Part shown: piece after piece, positions 1 to 6,135 of the stretch | Layout: each line of letters opens with the position of its first letter | Numbering within the stretch: position 1 is the first letter of the stretch | Assembly: GCA_038255685.1 (NCBI GenBank) | Contig: JBBSLC010000152.1 | Location: 1 to 6,744 of the forward strand | Direction: 5' to 3' | Length of the DNA: 6,744 nt | DNA from: CADCSY01 sp038255685 | Lineage (GTDB): Bacteria > Actinomycetota > Acidimicrobiia > Acidimicrobiales > CADCSY01 | Notes under the pieces: generated by a model | What the model was told of the DNA's origin: nothing | Seen by the model: the letters and a program-made list of their open reading frames with translations, nothing else | The model's database searches: none | Translations under genes and position numbers: made by a program

Positions 1-1
1 C

Positions 2-43
2 AGTCGTCACGTCGACCCTCTGGGACGGCGGCGCAGGGGTTGA
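2..43 (+). CDS. Possible 3' end of an upstream gene (partial)
   Basis: The frame starting at base 2 is open from the left edge and closes with TGA at 41-43, giving the short basic tail SRHVDPLGRRRRG. The stop is one base before the GTG at 45, an arrangement typical of translationally coupled genes. Thirteen codons cannot identify a product, and such a short open frame could be chance in GC-rich DNA. The frame of the next gene is also open to the left edge, so this may not be a gene at all. Confidence 0.25.
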   Translation, partial: SRHVDPLGRRRRG

Positions 44-44
44 G

Positions 45-1802
45 GTGCTGGCGCGACGTCCTTCTCCGGAGGACCTGGCGCTTGGGGGTCGCGTCCTGAC
101 CGAGCTCTTGGACCACCTCGCTGGTGCCGATGCCGCCGACGCGCAGATCGCCGCCGTGGTGGCCGTCGCCGCCTGTTCCCTCGATGTCGACGCCGTCGCC
201 TACGTCTGCGGGGAGGGCGAGATCACGGCGAGCGCAGGGCGAGCCGGAGAGCAGGCCGTCTCGATCGTGAAGGCCGCGCTCGGGAGCGACGTGTCCGTCG
301 GCGACGGCGGCCCGCTGCACGTCGCGACCGAGCCCGTTCCCGGCCCAGGAGGCCGGGGCCGGCTCGTCGTGGTGCACCGCCGGCTCGCCGGCCTGGACGA
401 GGCGGACCGGACGTCGCTCCAGTCGCTCAGCCTCGTCCTCGGGCTCGCCCTCCGATCGCTGCCCGTCGAGGCTCCGAACACGTACGACCAGCTCGATGCG
501 CTGACCGGTCTGCCGGGCCGGACCGAGCTGCTCGCCCGCATCGAACGCGCCCTGGGCCGGCCTTCGGGGCGCGTCGCCATCCTGTTCGTCGACCTCGACC
601 GCTTCAAGACGGTCAACGACAGCCTCGGTCACGGTGCCGGTGACGAGCTCCTCTCCCTCGTCGCTGCACGCTTGCGCGCGTGCGTCCGTCCTGCAGACAC
701 CGCTGCGCGCCTCGACGGTGACGAGTTCGCGCTGCTGCTCGCCGACCAGGACGATCCGGCGCTCGTCGCCGCCGTCGCAGAGCGGGTGCGAGCAGCGCTG
801 CGAGAGCCGTACCGGCTCGGAAGGGGACCTGGCAGCGAGGGTGGCAGTGCTCGGGACGTCCACCTGGACGCCAGCATCGGCATCGCCATCGCCGACCACG
901 AGACGCCGTCCGGGGAGGAGCTCCTTCACGACGCAGACCTGGCGATGGCCAAGGCGAAGGCTGACGGGAGGGGGCGCATCGTCTCCTATGCCCCGGGCAT
1001 GCACGAAGCCGCTCTCGTCCGCATGGAGATGGAGGCGGGCCTCAGGACAGCGCTCTCCGACGACTCGCTCTCGGTCCACTTCCAGCCGATCCACCGCCTC
1101 GTCGACGGGGCCCTCGTGGGCGTCGAGGCGTTGGCGCGGTGGCGACACCCCGTCCTCGGCTCGGTGCCACCCAACGTCTTCGTCCCGGTCGCCGAGCACA
1201 CCGGCTCGATCGTGGCCATCGGCTGTTGGGTGCTCGGCACCGCCACGGCCGAGGTCGCTGCCTGGCGACGGTCCGGCCTCGCCCCTGACCTCACCCTGAG
1301 CGTCAACCTGTCGCCTCGCCAGCTCGAGCGCAGCGACCTGGTGCGCGACGTCGCCGATGCCCTCGATGCGAGCGGCCTGCCGGCCGGGGCGCTGGTCCTC
1401 GAGATCACCGAGTCCGTCCTCCTCGAGGACGTGCACGGCGCATCGGAGCGGCTCCGGGCCTTGCGCGACCTCGGCGTCCGGGTCGCCATCGACGATTTCG
1501 GCACCGGCTACGCCACCCTCGGCTACCTCCAGCAGCTGCCTGCGGACATCTTGAAGGTGGACAAGTCCTTCGTCGACGACATCTGCAGCGGACCCGAGCG
1601 GTCCGCCCTCGCGCGGGCGGTCATCAAGCTCGGGCGGTCACTCGGGCTGAGCACGACTGCTGAGGGCATCGAGAGCGTCGAGCAGCTCGAGGCCCTCCGC
1701 GCCCTCGGTTGCGAGGATGGCCAGGGCTACCTGTTCTCACGGCCCCTCGACGTCGCGGCGCTCTCCCGGCTGCTCGCAGAGCCCTCCACGATCTTTCCCT
1801 GA
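45..1802 (+). CDS. GAF-like/GGDEF/EAL cyclic di-GMP turnover protein, probable phosphodiesterase
   Basis: This is a 585-residue cytosolic protein with no signal peptide or membrane segment. Residues about 15-140 look like a degenerate GAF sensor domain. A GGDEF domain follows at about 150-315: it has LDALTGLPGR, the metal-binding stretch FVDLDRFKTVND at 181-192, an inhibitory-site RxxD at 215-218, and the signature DGDEF at 224-228, where the first Gly is Asp. The EAL domain (about 330-580) has every residue expected for c-di-GMP hydrolysis to pGpG: E361 of EAL, N421, E453 and E456 of EITES, D483/D484 of DDFGTG, K504, E540 and Q560. I infer an active phosphodiesterase; cyclase activity is doubtful, and the domain may instead bind GTP as a regulator. 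The GTG start has AGGGG 5 nt upstream and an upstream stop one base away. The frame is open to the left edge, so a longer N-terminus cannot be excluded. The 3' end overlaps the convergent AI-2E gene. Confidence 0.93.
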   Translation: MLARRPSPEDLALGGRVLTELLDHLAGADAADAQIAAVVAVAACSLDVDAVAYVCGEGEITASAGRAGEQAVSIVKAALGSDVSVGDGGPLHVATEPVPGPGGRGRLVVVHRRLAGLDEADRTSLQSLSLVLGLALRSLPVEAPNTYDQLDALTGLPGRTELLARIERALGRPSGRVAILFVDLDRFKTVNDSLGHGAGDELLSLVAARLRACVRPADTAARLDGDEFALLLADQDDPALVAAVAERVRAALREPYRLGRGPGSEGGSARDVHLDASIGIAIADHETPSGEELLHDADLAMAKAKADGRGRIVSYAPGMHEAALVRMEMEAGLRTALSDDSLSVHFQPIHRLVDGALVGVEALARWRHPVLGSVPPNVFVPVAEHTGSIVAIGCWVLGTATAEVAAWRRSGLAPDLTLSVNLSPRQLERSDLVRDVADALDASGLPAGALVLEITESVLLEDVHGASERLRALRDLGVRVAIDDFGTGYATLGYLQQLPADILKVDKSFVDDICSGPERSALARAVIKLGRSLGLSTTAEGIESVEQLEALRALGCEDGQGYLFSRPLDVAALSRLLAEPSTIFP

Positions 1803-2938
1803 CGTCGCAGGTGGCGGGCGTCGGGTCGTGCGCCGAGGCGCCGCGTGGCTGGTCGCGCCTCGTCGTCGGGGGGTCCGCTCTTCAGCTCCAGGTAGATGGC
1901 CTTGACCGTCCCGACGAAGGGTGTCGCTGCGAGGGCACCCGGCACCCCTGCCGCTGCGCCGCCGACAAGGGCCGCGAGCATCGTCGTCGGGGGGAGGAGG
2001 TTCACGGCCTTGCCGACCACAGCTGGCTGGACGACGTTGTTCTCGATCTGCTGGTACAGGAGGAAGGCGCCGAGTGCGAGCAGGCCGACGAGTGGCCCCT
2101 GGGTGACAGCGAGCACCACGAAGAAGGAGCCGCCGAGCAGGCCGCCGATCTGGGGCACGAGGTTCGTGAGCGTCGCCCAGATGGCCGCGAGCGGCGTGAG
2201 GGGGACGCCGAGGACGAGGCCGACGGTGAGGATCACGAGCCCGTTGATGGAGGCGACGAGCAGGGAGCCGGCAAAGTAGTTGCCGACCGTCCGGTAGACG
2301 ATGCGCCCGAGCTCGTCTGCCCTGGCCCGTCGCGCCGGGGCGATCAGCCGCCGTGCCCTCGCCACGAGCGACTCCCCGTCGACCATCACCGCCACGGCGG
2401 TGATGAGGACGAGTGTGAGGGTCTGCACGCCACCGAGCGCAGCCTCCGCCGCAGCACCGATCGTTGCGTCGTCGACACGACCGGGGAGCTCGTCGAGGAG
2501 CCGCTCGACCTCGCCAGCGGCATCCGCCTCGGCGAGGCGGTCTCCGACCAACGGCCACGAGTACGTGCGCTCGACCGTCCGGGGCAGCTCGGTCGTGAGG
2601 TCCTGCGCCTGGCTGATGGCGGGCGGGGCGAGGAGCAGCGCGATGGCCGCGAACACGCCAGCGAGGACCGCCGCCACGAGGGCCACGGCACTCATGCGCG
2701 ACCACCCGAACGTGCGGCGGGCCCTGACCACGAGGGGGTCGAGTGCGGCGGCGAGGAGCACGCCGACTGCGACCTTGGTCAGCGACGACGGTGCGGCCCG
2801 GAACACCGCCAGCACGCCGGAGGCGACGAGGAGGGCGCCGGCGACGTAGGCGACCGAAAGGACGTCGAGCTCGATCGAGCTCGACGGCCGGAGCGGTGCG
2901 CTGGGGGCCGGCTGCGGGTCAGGTCCGCCGTCGCTCAT
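1727..2938 (-). CDS. AI-2E family transporter (PerM/YdiK/TqsA-like membrane protein)
   Basis: This integral membrane protein has 403 residues, somewhat longer than the usual 340-370 because of its ends. Hydrophobic segments lie near residues 26-45, 51-70, 82-105, 168-187, 219-244, 247-277, 281-297 and 316-342, with a long outside loop between the third and fourth. The family signature is clear: NLVPQIGG around P262, QQIENNVVQP around E299, then GKAVNLLPP. Known relatives have been linked to autoinducer-2 export or cation/proton exchange, so the substrate cannot be read from sequence. The 60-residue C-terminal tail is basic, probably disordered, and its last part is encoded antisense to the c-di-GMP gene (76-nt overlap). 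I chose ATG 2938 (MSDGG) because a TACGAT hexamer ends 7 nt upstream, suggesting a leaderless mRNA. An in-frame ATG at 2947 would add three residues but overlaps that hexamer. The gene is divergent from a second AI-2E gene. Confidence 0.9.
   Translation of the reverse strand: MSDGGPDPQPAPSAPLRPSSSIELDVLSVAYVAGALLVASGVLAVFRAAPSSLTKVAVGVLLAAALDPLVVRARRTFGWSRMSAVALVAAVLAGVFAAIALLLAPPAISQAQDLTTELPRTVERTYSWPLVGDRLAEADAAGEVERLLDELPGRVDDATIGAAAEAALGGVQTLTLVLITAVAVMVDGESLVARARRLIAPARRARADELGRIVYRTVGNYFAGSLLVASINGLVILTVGLVLGVPLTPLAAIWATLTNLVPQIGGLLGGSFFVVLAVTQGPLVGLLALGAFLLYQQIENNVVQPAVVGKAVNLLPPTTMLAALVGGAAAGVPGALAATPFVGTVKAIYLELKSGPPDDEARPATRRLGARPDARHLRRQGKIVEGSASSRESAATSRGRENR
1834..1862 (+). terminator. 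Possible hairpin terminator after the c-di-GMP gene
   Basis: CGAGGCGC (1834-1841) and GCGCCTCG (1855-1862) form a perfect 8-bp stem with a 13-nt loop. It begins 31 nt after the stop of the plus-strand gene. No T-run follows, so it is not a classical intrinsic terminator. U-poor hairpins are proposed as terminators in some high-GC actinobacteria. It also lies inside the coding tail of the convergent AI-2E gene, so the symmetry could be a by-product of codons. Confidence 0.28.
2863..2886. repeat. Perfect 24-bp palindrome, possible operator
   Basis: Half-site CGTCGAGCTCGA at 2863-2874 is followed directly by its exact reverse complement at 2875-2886. The core is also two tandem copies of the 10-bp palindrome TCGAGCTCGA (2865-2874 and 2875-2884), one helical turn apart. 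It lies 52-75 nt inside the minus-strand AI-2E gene, encoding residues about 19-26 (SSSIELDV), and 104-127 bp upstream of the plus-strand AI-2E start. Binding by a dimeric regulator is inference; serine and acidic codons could create it, and one copy of the 10-mer also occurs at 5237-5246. Confidence 0.5.
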
Positions 2939-2945
2939 CGCCGTC

Positions 2946-2951
2946 ATCGTA
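2946..2951 (-). promoter_or_regulatory. Candidate -10 box for the minus-strand AI-2E gene
   Basis: TACGAT on the minus strand fits the actinobacterial -10 pattern TAnnnT. It ends 7 nt before ATG 2938, placing the predicted transcription start at or next to the start codon. There is no purine-rich ribosome site upstream of either candidate ATG. No good -35 box is visible at the normal distance. Confidence 0.42.
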
Positions 2952-2952
2952 G

Positions 2953-2976
2953 GGGTGGCCGCCGGGAGGGTGGCCG
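2953..2976. repeat. 9-bp direct repeat between the divergent AI-2E promoters
   Basis: GGGTGGCCG occurs at 2953-2961 and again at 2968-2976, 15 bp from start to start. Both copies lie between the two candidate -10 boxes, where -35 contacts for both directions would fall. A protein bound here could affect both genes. The sequence is GC-rich and short, so chance is possible. Confidence 0.4.
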
Positions 2977-2977
2977 G

Positions 2978-2983
2978 TACTGT
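2978..2983 (+). promoter_or_regulatory. Candidate -10 box for the plus-strand AI-2E gene
   Basis: TACTGT matches TAnnnT and is followed by six bases and then GTG at 2990, so the predicted first transcribed base is the G of the start codon. There is no Shine-Dalgarno sequence. The hexamer is 26 bp from the opposite-strand -10 candidate. No convincing -35 box is present. Confidence 0.45.
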
Positions 2984-2989
2984 GCCGGC

Positions 2990-4063
2990 GTGGAGCCGAA
3001 GGTGGCGGGCGGGCGACGCAGCACGGTCCGCTTCACGGCGACGTCAGCGGCCCTGCTCGTGCTCGCGCTGCTCGTCGCACTCGTCCTCCGCAACGTGTTC
3101 TCCGCCGCGCACCGCGTCATCGGCTGGGGACTCGCGTGCGCCGTGGTCGCGATCATGTTGAAGCCGGCCATCACCGCGCTGTCGCGCTTCGTCCCCAAGG
3201 TCGTCGCCCTCCTGCTCGCAGGGCTTGCGATCGCTGCTGTGGCGAGCGCGTTGGTCTACGGCGTGTTCGGGGATCTCGAGCAGGAGACCAGGACCCTCCA
3301 GCGGCGAGGTCCCGCGGCGGCGGCGCAGCTCGAGGACAGGGCCGACCGCATCGGCTCAGTGGCCCGGGACCTGCGCCTCACCGAGCGGGCAGAGGATGCC
3401 TTCGAGGGCCTCGAGCAGCGCTTCGGCATCGACGAGGCGGTCATCGCGTCCGCTGCGGGGACGGTGCCCAGTTACTTCGTCTGCTTCATCCTCACGATCT
3501 TCTTCGTGCTCTACGGCTCCACGATCGTCAAGGGCGGCATCGACCAGGTCGGCGATGCCGGGCGCAGGCGACGCATCGAGCAGGTGCTGCAGGTCGGGGT
3601 CGAGCGGGGCCGCGCGTACCTCTGGTGGTCGCTGCTCCAGGGGGCGACCATCGGGGCGCTGGTGTTCGCGTTCGCCGAGCTGGTCGGGTTGCCCGCACCG
3701 ACCGTGCTCGCGCTGGTCGCCGCGGTTGCCGCCACCGTTCCCTACATCGGCATCCTGATCGGGCTGGTCCCCACGGTGCTCATGGCTGCAGGGCTCGAGT
3801 CACCCGCCGTCGCCGGCGCGCTGCTCGCCGTCGGGCTGGCTGCGCAAGCAGTGGAGACGCTCGTCGTTCGTCGGGCCGTCGACCGACGGACGCTCCACGT
3901 CGGACCGGCGATCCCCGTCATCGTCGGTTCGATCGGGCTCGAGGTGTACGGCATCGGAGGAGCGGTCTACAGCGCTGCGGTGGCGGTGCTCCTGCTGGCG
4001 ATGTCCGATGCTGCGACGACCGATGACGACGAGCCGCTCACCACCCCGAACGCCACCGCCTGA
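2990..4063 (+). CDS. Second, diverged AI-2E family transporter
   Basis: This is a 357-residue membrane protein of normal length for the family. Hydrophobic segments lie near 19-38, 41-60, 70-94, 153-176, 212-232, 236-268, 271-290 and 305-337. A charged, helix-rich outside segment lies between the third and fourth (about 96-152, rich in E, R and A). Family-like marks are SLLQGATIGALVFA at 214-227, VPYIGILIGLVP around P251, and Q286-A-V-E289. The usual ENN part of the last motif is missing (ETLVVRR instead), so this copy may have a changed substrate or mechanism. The frame is open far upstream, but that part is antisense to the neighbouring transporter and not membrane-like. GTG 2990 is chosen because homology begins just after it and a -10-like TACTGT ends 6 nt before it. 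The stop is 5 bp from the stop of the convergent FG-GAP gene. Confidence 0.88.
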   Translation: MEPKVAGGRRSTVRFTATSAALLVLALLVALVLRNVFSAAHRVIGWGLACAVVAIMLKPAITALSRFVPKVVALLLAGLAIAAVASALVYGVFGDLEQETRTLQRRGPAAAAQLEDRADRIGSVARDLRLTERAEDAFEGLEQRFGIDEAVIASAAGTVPSYFVCFILTIFFVLYGSTIVKGGIDQVGDAGRRRRIEQVLQVGVERGRAYLWWSLLQGATIGALVFAFAELVGLPAPTVLALVAAVAATVPYIGILIGLVPTVLMAAGLESPAVAGALLAVGLAAQAVETLVVRRAVDRRTLHVGPAIPVIVGSIGLEVYGIGGAVYSAAVAVLLLAMSDAATTDDDEPLTTPNATA

Positions 4064-4087
4064 TCGGCTCACCCGGGAAGGGTGGCG
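4051..4087. terminator. Possible bidirectional terminator bracketing two stop codons
   Basis: CGCCACC (4051-4057) and GGTGGCG (4081-4087) are perfect 7-bp complements around a 23-nt loop. The loop holds both convergent stop codons (4061-4063 and 4069-4071), a smaller GCC/GGC pairing and CCCGGG. The stem is nearly centred on the gene junction and would form in either transcript. It has no T-tract and a long loop, so termination is only a suggestion. Confidence 0.3.
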
Positions 4088-6135
4088 CCCGCCTCGACGA
4101 CGACTACGTCGAGCGAGCGAGCGAGGAACGACGCCATCTGGTCCCGCCTGACGGCCGCAGCAGGTGCATAGCGTCCCCCGGCCCCACCACCCGTGAGACC
4201 AGCTGCTGCAGCACGGTTGATGTTCGCCTCGTGCGGGCTGCCCGCGTCGTCGCTGAAGTAGTCGACGCCGGCGGTCGGGCGGGCGGTGCCCGTGCGGTGA
4301 TCGAGCGCCCGGATCAGGAACGTGGCCATCTGGGCTCGGGAGACCGGGTCGCCGGGTCGGTACCTGCCGTCGGCGCCACCGCTCACGATCCCCACGGCTG
4401 CCACCCGGTCGATGTCGGCCTCGTGCGGTGTGCCGTCGTCGTCGGCGAAGGCGTCGGGGGCGCCGTTGGGGAGGTTGCCCCCGGAGCGCTCGACGAGGCG
4501 GGCGATGAACGTCGCCATCTGCCCGCGGTTGACGATGCCGCCCGGGTTGTAGCCGCTGCCACTCCCCGATCCCTGGGTGATCTCCCACCAGGCGATGCAG
4601 TCGACGGCGCCACGGTGCACGTTGCCCGCGATGTCGCCGAACGTGCTGGCCGGCACGCGTCCGGGCGGGCACGCTGCCGCCGTCGATCGTGACTCGGCCA
4701 GGGTGTCGAAGGTCCCGTTCTTCACGTCGTTGCGCCGGTACTGCGGCCAGGCGAGGTTCCCCGCTCGGGCTGCACCCCCGAGCTCGTAGCGGAGCACCAC
4801 GCCGGCGTTGCCCCGGAAGCCGGCGGCGACGATGTCGAGCCGGCCGTCGCGATCGACGTCGGCGACGAGGGGCGTGCTGTGGAAGCCGGTCCCTGTGCCC
4901 TCGGCGAGGCTGAACATGCGGGCACCGGTCTTGCCGCTGTAGGCGAAGATCGCCCCGCCGGTCGGCACGAGGAGGTCCTGGCCGCCGTCGCCGTCGAAGT
5001 CCCCGGTGGAGAGCTGGCCGAGGACGACGCCCCCGCCCGAGGTGCGCGGGTAGCCGGGGATGGCTCGACCGGTCCCATCCCACGCGAAGACCGAGCCGCC
5101 GCTCCCACGACCGTGGCGGCTGTCGAACGTGCCGATGGCCACCTCGAGGCGCCCGTCGCCGTCCAGGTCGGCGAGGGTGGGGGAGGCGTTCGTCACGCCG
5201 TCGGTGGTCTTGGGCCAGCCGGCCTTGACCCGCCCGTCGAGCTCGAGGGCCCAGACCTTCACGGAGTCGGCGCCGCCGTAGAAGTCACCACCCCCGAAGA
5301 CGATGTCCTGGCGGCCGTCCCCGTCGATGTCGCCGACGGACGGCGCCCCACGCACGATGTCGTCGACCCGGTGCTCCCACAGCGCCCGACCGAACCCGTC
5401 GACGGCGCGGACCATGCCACCGCGGTGGTCGACCGGCGCCCCACTCGAGGAGTCCCCGCCGATCACGATGTCACGGACGCCGTCGCCGTTGACGTCCACG
5501 AGCGCCGCCGAGGAGAACACCGTGTCGTCCCAGTAGAAGGGGAAGCCACCGAGGCGCACACCGTCGGCGGCGACGGCGTGGAGGCTCTCGAGCCCGAGGG
5601 CGCCGAACGTGAGGTCGGGGCGCCCGTCGCCGTTGACGTCGCCAACCGCGGGCGTCGAGTAGATCGACGGGCTCGGGAAGACCCGGTCGGCTGCTGCGTA
5701 GCGGAACCGAACCTGCCCGTCAGGCGCGAACGAGTAGAGCGCGCCTCCGGCGACCCCGTCGGTGCCGGCGCCGATGGCGATCTCGGGTCGCCCGTCACCC
5801 GTGATGTCGGCGACCGCAGGAGACGAGTCGACCGGATGGCTCGTGGGCTGGGGCCAGCCGGGGGTGTTCGCGCCGTTCGACGCGCGCAGCACGTTGACCC
5901 TGGCGTCGAGGCTGCCGACGACGATGTCCGTCGCCCCGTCCCCGTCGACGTCGCCCATGGCAGGTGACGACGACCGGACGCCGCCGGGGAGCTGGCGCTC
6001 CCAGATGAGGCTCGGACCCGATGCCTGCTGCGCGCTGACGACCGAGACGCCAGGCGCGAGACCGGTGAGGAGAGCGACCCCGGCAGCGAGGCCGAGGAGG
6101 GCGCGACGGGAGGAGGAGGAGGAGCGAGCGAGCAT
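4069..6135 (-). CDS. Exported FG-GAP/VCBS repeat protein with C-terminal SLH-like repeats
   Basis: The protein has 688 residues. Residues 1-35 are a signal peptide: five Ser, then SRRALLG (twin Arg 10-11, Tat-like), a hydrophobic core to about 30, and a likely cut after VSA35. Eight FG-GAP/VCBS units follow (about 55-450), each with a DxxxDGxxD/E calcium loop, beginning at D62, D110, D166, D214, D269, D323, D379 and D426. They should fold as a calcium-stabilised beta-propeller, perhaps eight-bladed. A linker with WPQYRRNDVKNG (463-474) leads to three SLH-like units (about 489-677), suggesting attachment to the cell wall or surface. The only cysteines, C489 and C513, flank the first unit and may form a disulfide. 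Such propellers often serve in adhesion, ligand binding or polysaccharide binding; no catalytic site is visible, so the function is unknown. The ATG start has no ribosome site; an inverted repeat touches it. It is divergent from a lipoprotein gene. Confidence 0.92.
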   Translation of the reverse strand: MLARSSSSSRRALLGLAAGVALLTGLAPGVSVVSAQQASGPSLIWERQLPGGVRSSSPAMGDVDGDGATDIVVGSLDARVNVLRASNGANTPGWPQPTSHPVDSSPAVADITGDGRPEIAIGAGTDGVAGGALYSFAPDGQVRFRYAAADRVFPSPSIYSTPAVGDVNGDGRPDLTFGALGLESLHAVAADGVRLGGFPFYWDDTVFSSAALVDVNGDGVRDIVIGGDSSSGAPVDHRGGMVRAVDGFGRALWEHRVDDIVRGAPSVGDIDGDGRQDIVFGGGDFYGGADSVKVWALELDGRVKAGWPKTTDGVTNASPTLADLDGDGRLEVAIGTFDSRHGRGSGGSVFAWDGTGRAIPGYPRTSGGGVVLGQLSTGDFDGDGGQDLLVPTGGAIFAYSGKTGARMFSLAEGTGTGFHSTPLVADVDRDGRLDIVAAGFRGNAGVVLRYELGGAARAGNLAWPQYRRNDVKNGTFDTLAESRSTAAACPPGRVPASTFGDIAGNVHRGAVDCIAWWEITQGSGSGSGYNPGGIVNRGQMATFIARLVERSGGNLPNGAPDAFADDDGTPHEADIDRVAAVGIVSGGADGRYRPGDPVSRAQMATFLIRALDHRTGTARPTAGVDYFSDDAGSPHEANINRAAAAGLTGGGAGGRYAPAAAVRRDQMASFLARSLDVVVVEAGATLPG
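4105..4671 (-). repeat. Three SLH-like repeats (coding)
   Basis: This is the part of the FG-GAP gene coding residues 489-677. The three units are regularly spaced: the conserved His residues 507, 571 and 635 are exactly 64 codons (192 nt) apart. Each has an F-x-D start, a G[IL] or EI stretch with GG, a Y-x-P turn, and an RxQMA or RDQMA helix. The first unit has DCIAWWEI in place of the later HEADIDR/HEANINR form. Weaker DNA similarity is visible between 4215-4260 and 4406-4451. Confidence 0.8.
4834..5952 (-). repeat. Eight FG-GAP calcium-loop repeats (coding)
   Basis: Eight copies of the Asp-rich loop are encoded here at spacings of 48, 56, 48, 55, 54, 56 and 47 codons. On the plus strand they appear as recurring CCGTCGCCGTNGACGTC-like blocks; the 16-mer CGTCGCCGTTGACGTC is shared by the fourth and third units (near 5480 and 5624). 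Aromatic-Pro marks (GWP, GFP, GWP, GYP at W94, F198, W307 and Y362) recur at 104, 109 and 55 residues. The first three precede blades 2, 4 and 6, hinting that blades arose in pairs. Confidence 0.78.
6109..6123 (-). repeat. Five identical TCC serine codons in the signal peptide
   Basis: Five consecutive GGA units on the plus strand are five TCC codons, Ser5-Ser9, just before the twin arginines of the exported FG-GAP protein. Slippage would change the length of the serine run without a frameshift. Confidence 0.6.

Noticed and set aside
634..1504. Alternative open frames inside the GGDEF/EAL gene on both strands
   Set aside because: They are Ser/Arg/Pro-rich with no recognisable motifs, while the main frame carries complete GGDEF-like and EAL domains.
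45..2938. A quorum-sensing circuit linking AI-2 transport with c-di-GMP
   Set aside because: The AI-2E family name does not prove AI-2 transport, there is no luxS or receptor in the window, and the genes are convergent instead of co-transcribed.
1709..2989. Long plus-strand open frame continuous with the second AI-2E gene, which would give a 784-residue protein
   Set aside because: The upstream 427 codons are antisense to a clear AI-2E gene, are highly charged with no domain or membrane pattern, and homology to the family begins only after GTG 2990.
3800..5083. Minus-strand 427-codon open frame spanning the junction of the second AI-2E and FG-GAP genes
   Set aside because: Very Arg- and Pro-rich, it overlaps two well-supported genes in other frames and shows no domain.
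4879..5967. Plus-strand 362-codon open frame rich in V, D, G and P with apparent repeats
   Set aside because: It is the mirror image of the FG-GAP repeats. The repetition comes from the Asp-rich loops on the other strand, and the composition is typical of GC-rich shadow frames.
4111..6132. GAGC tetranucleotide runs near 4111-4125 and 6121-6132 as possible terminal direct repeats
   Set aside because: Both encode LARS in the same protein (last SLH-like unit and signal peptide); the 11-bp match is explained by the shared codons.
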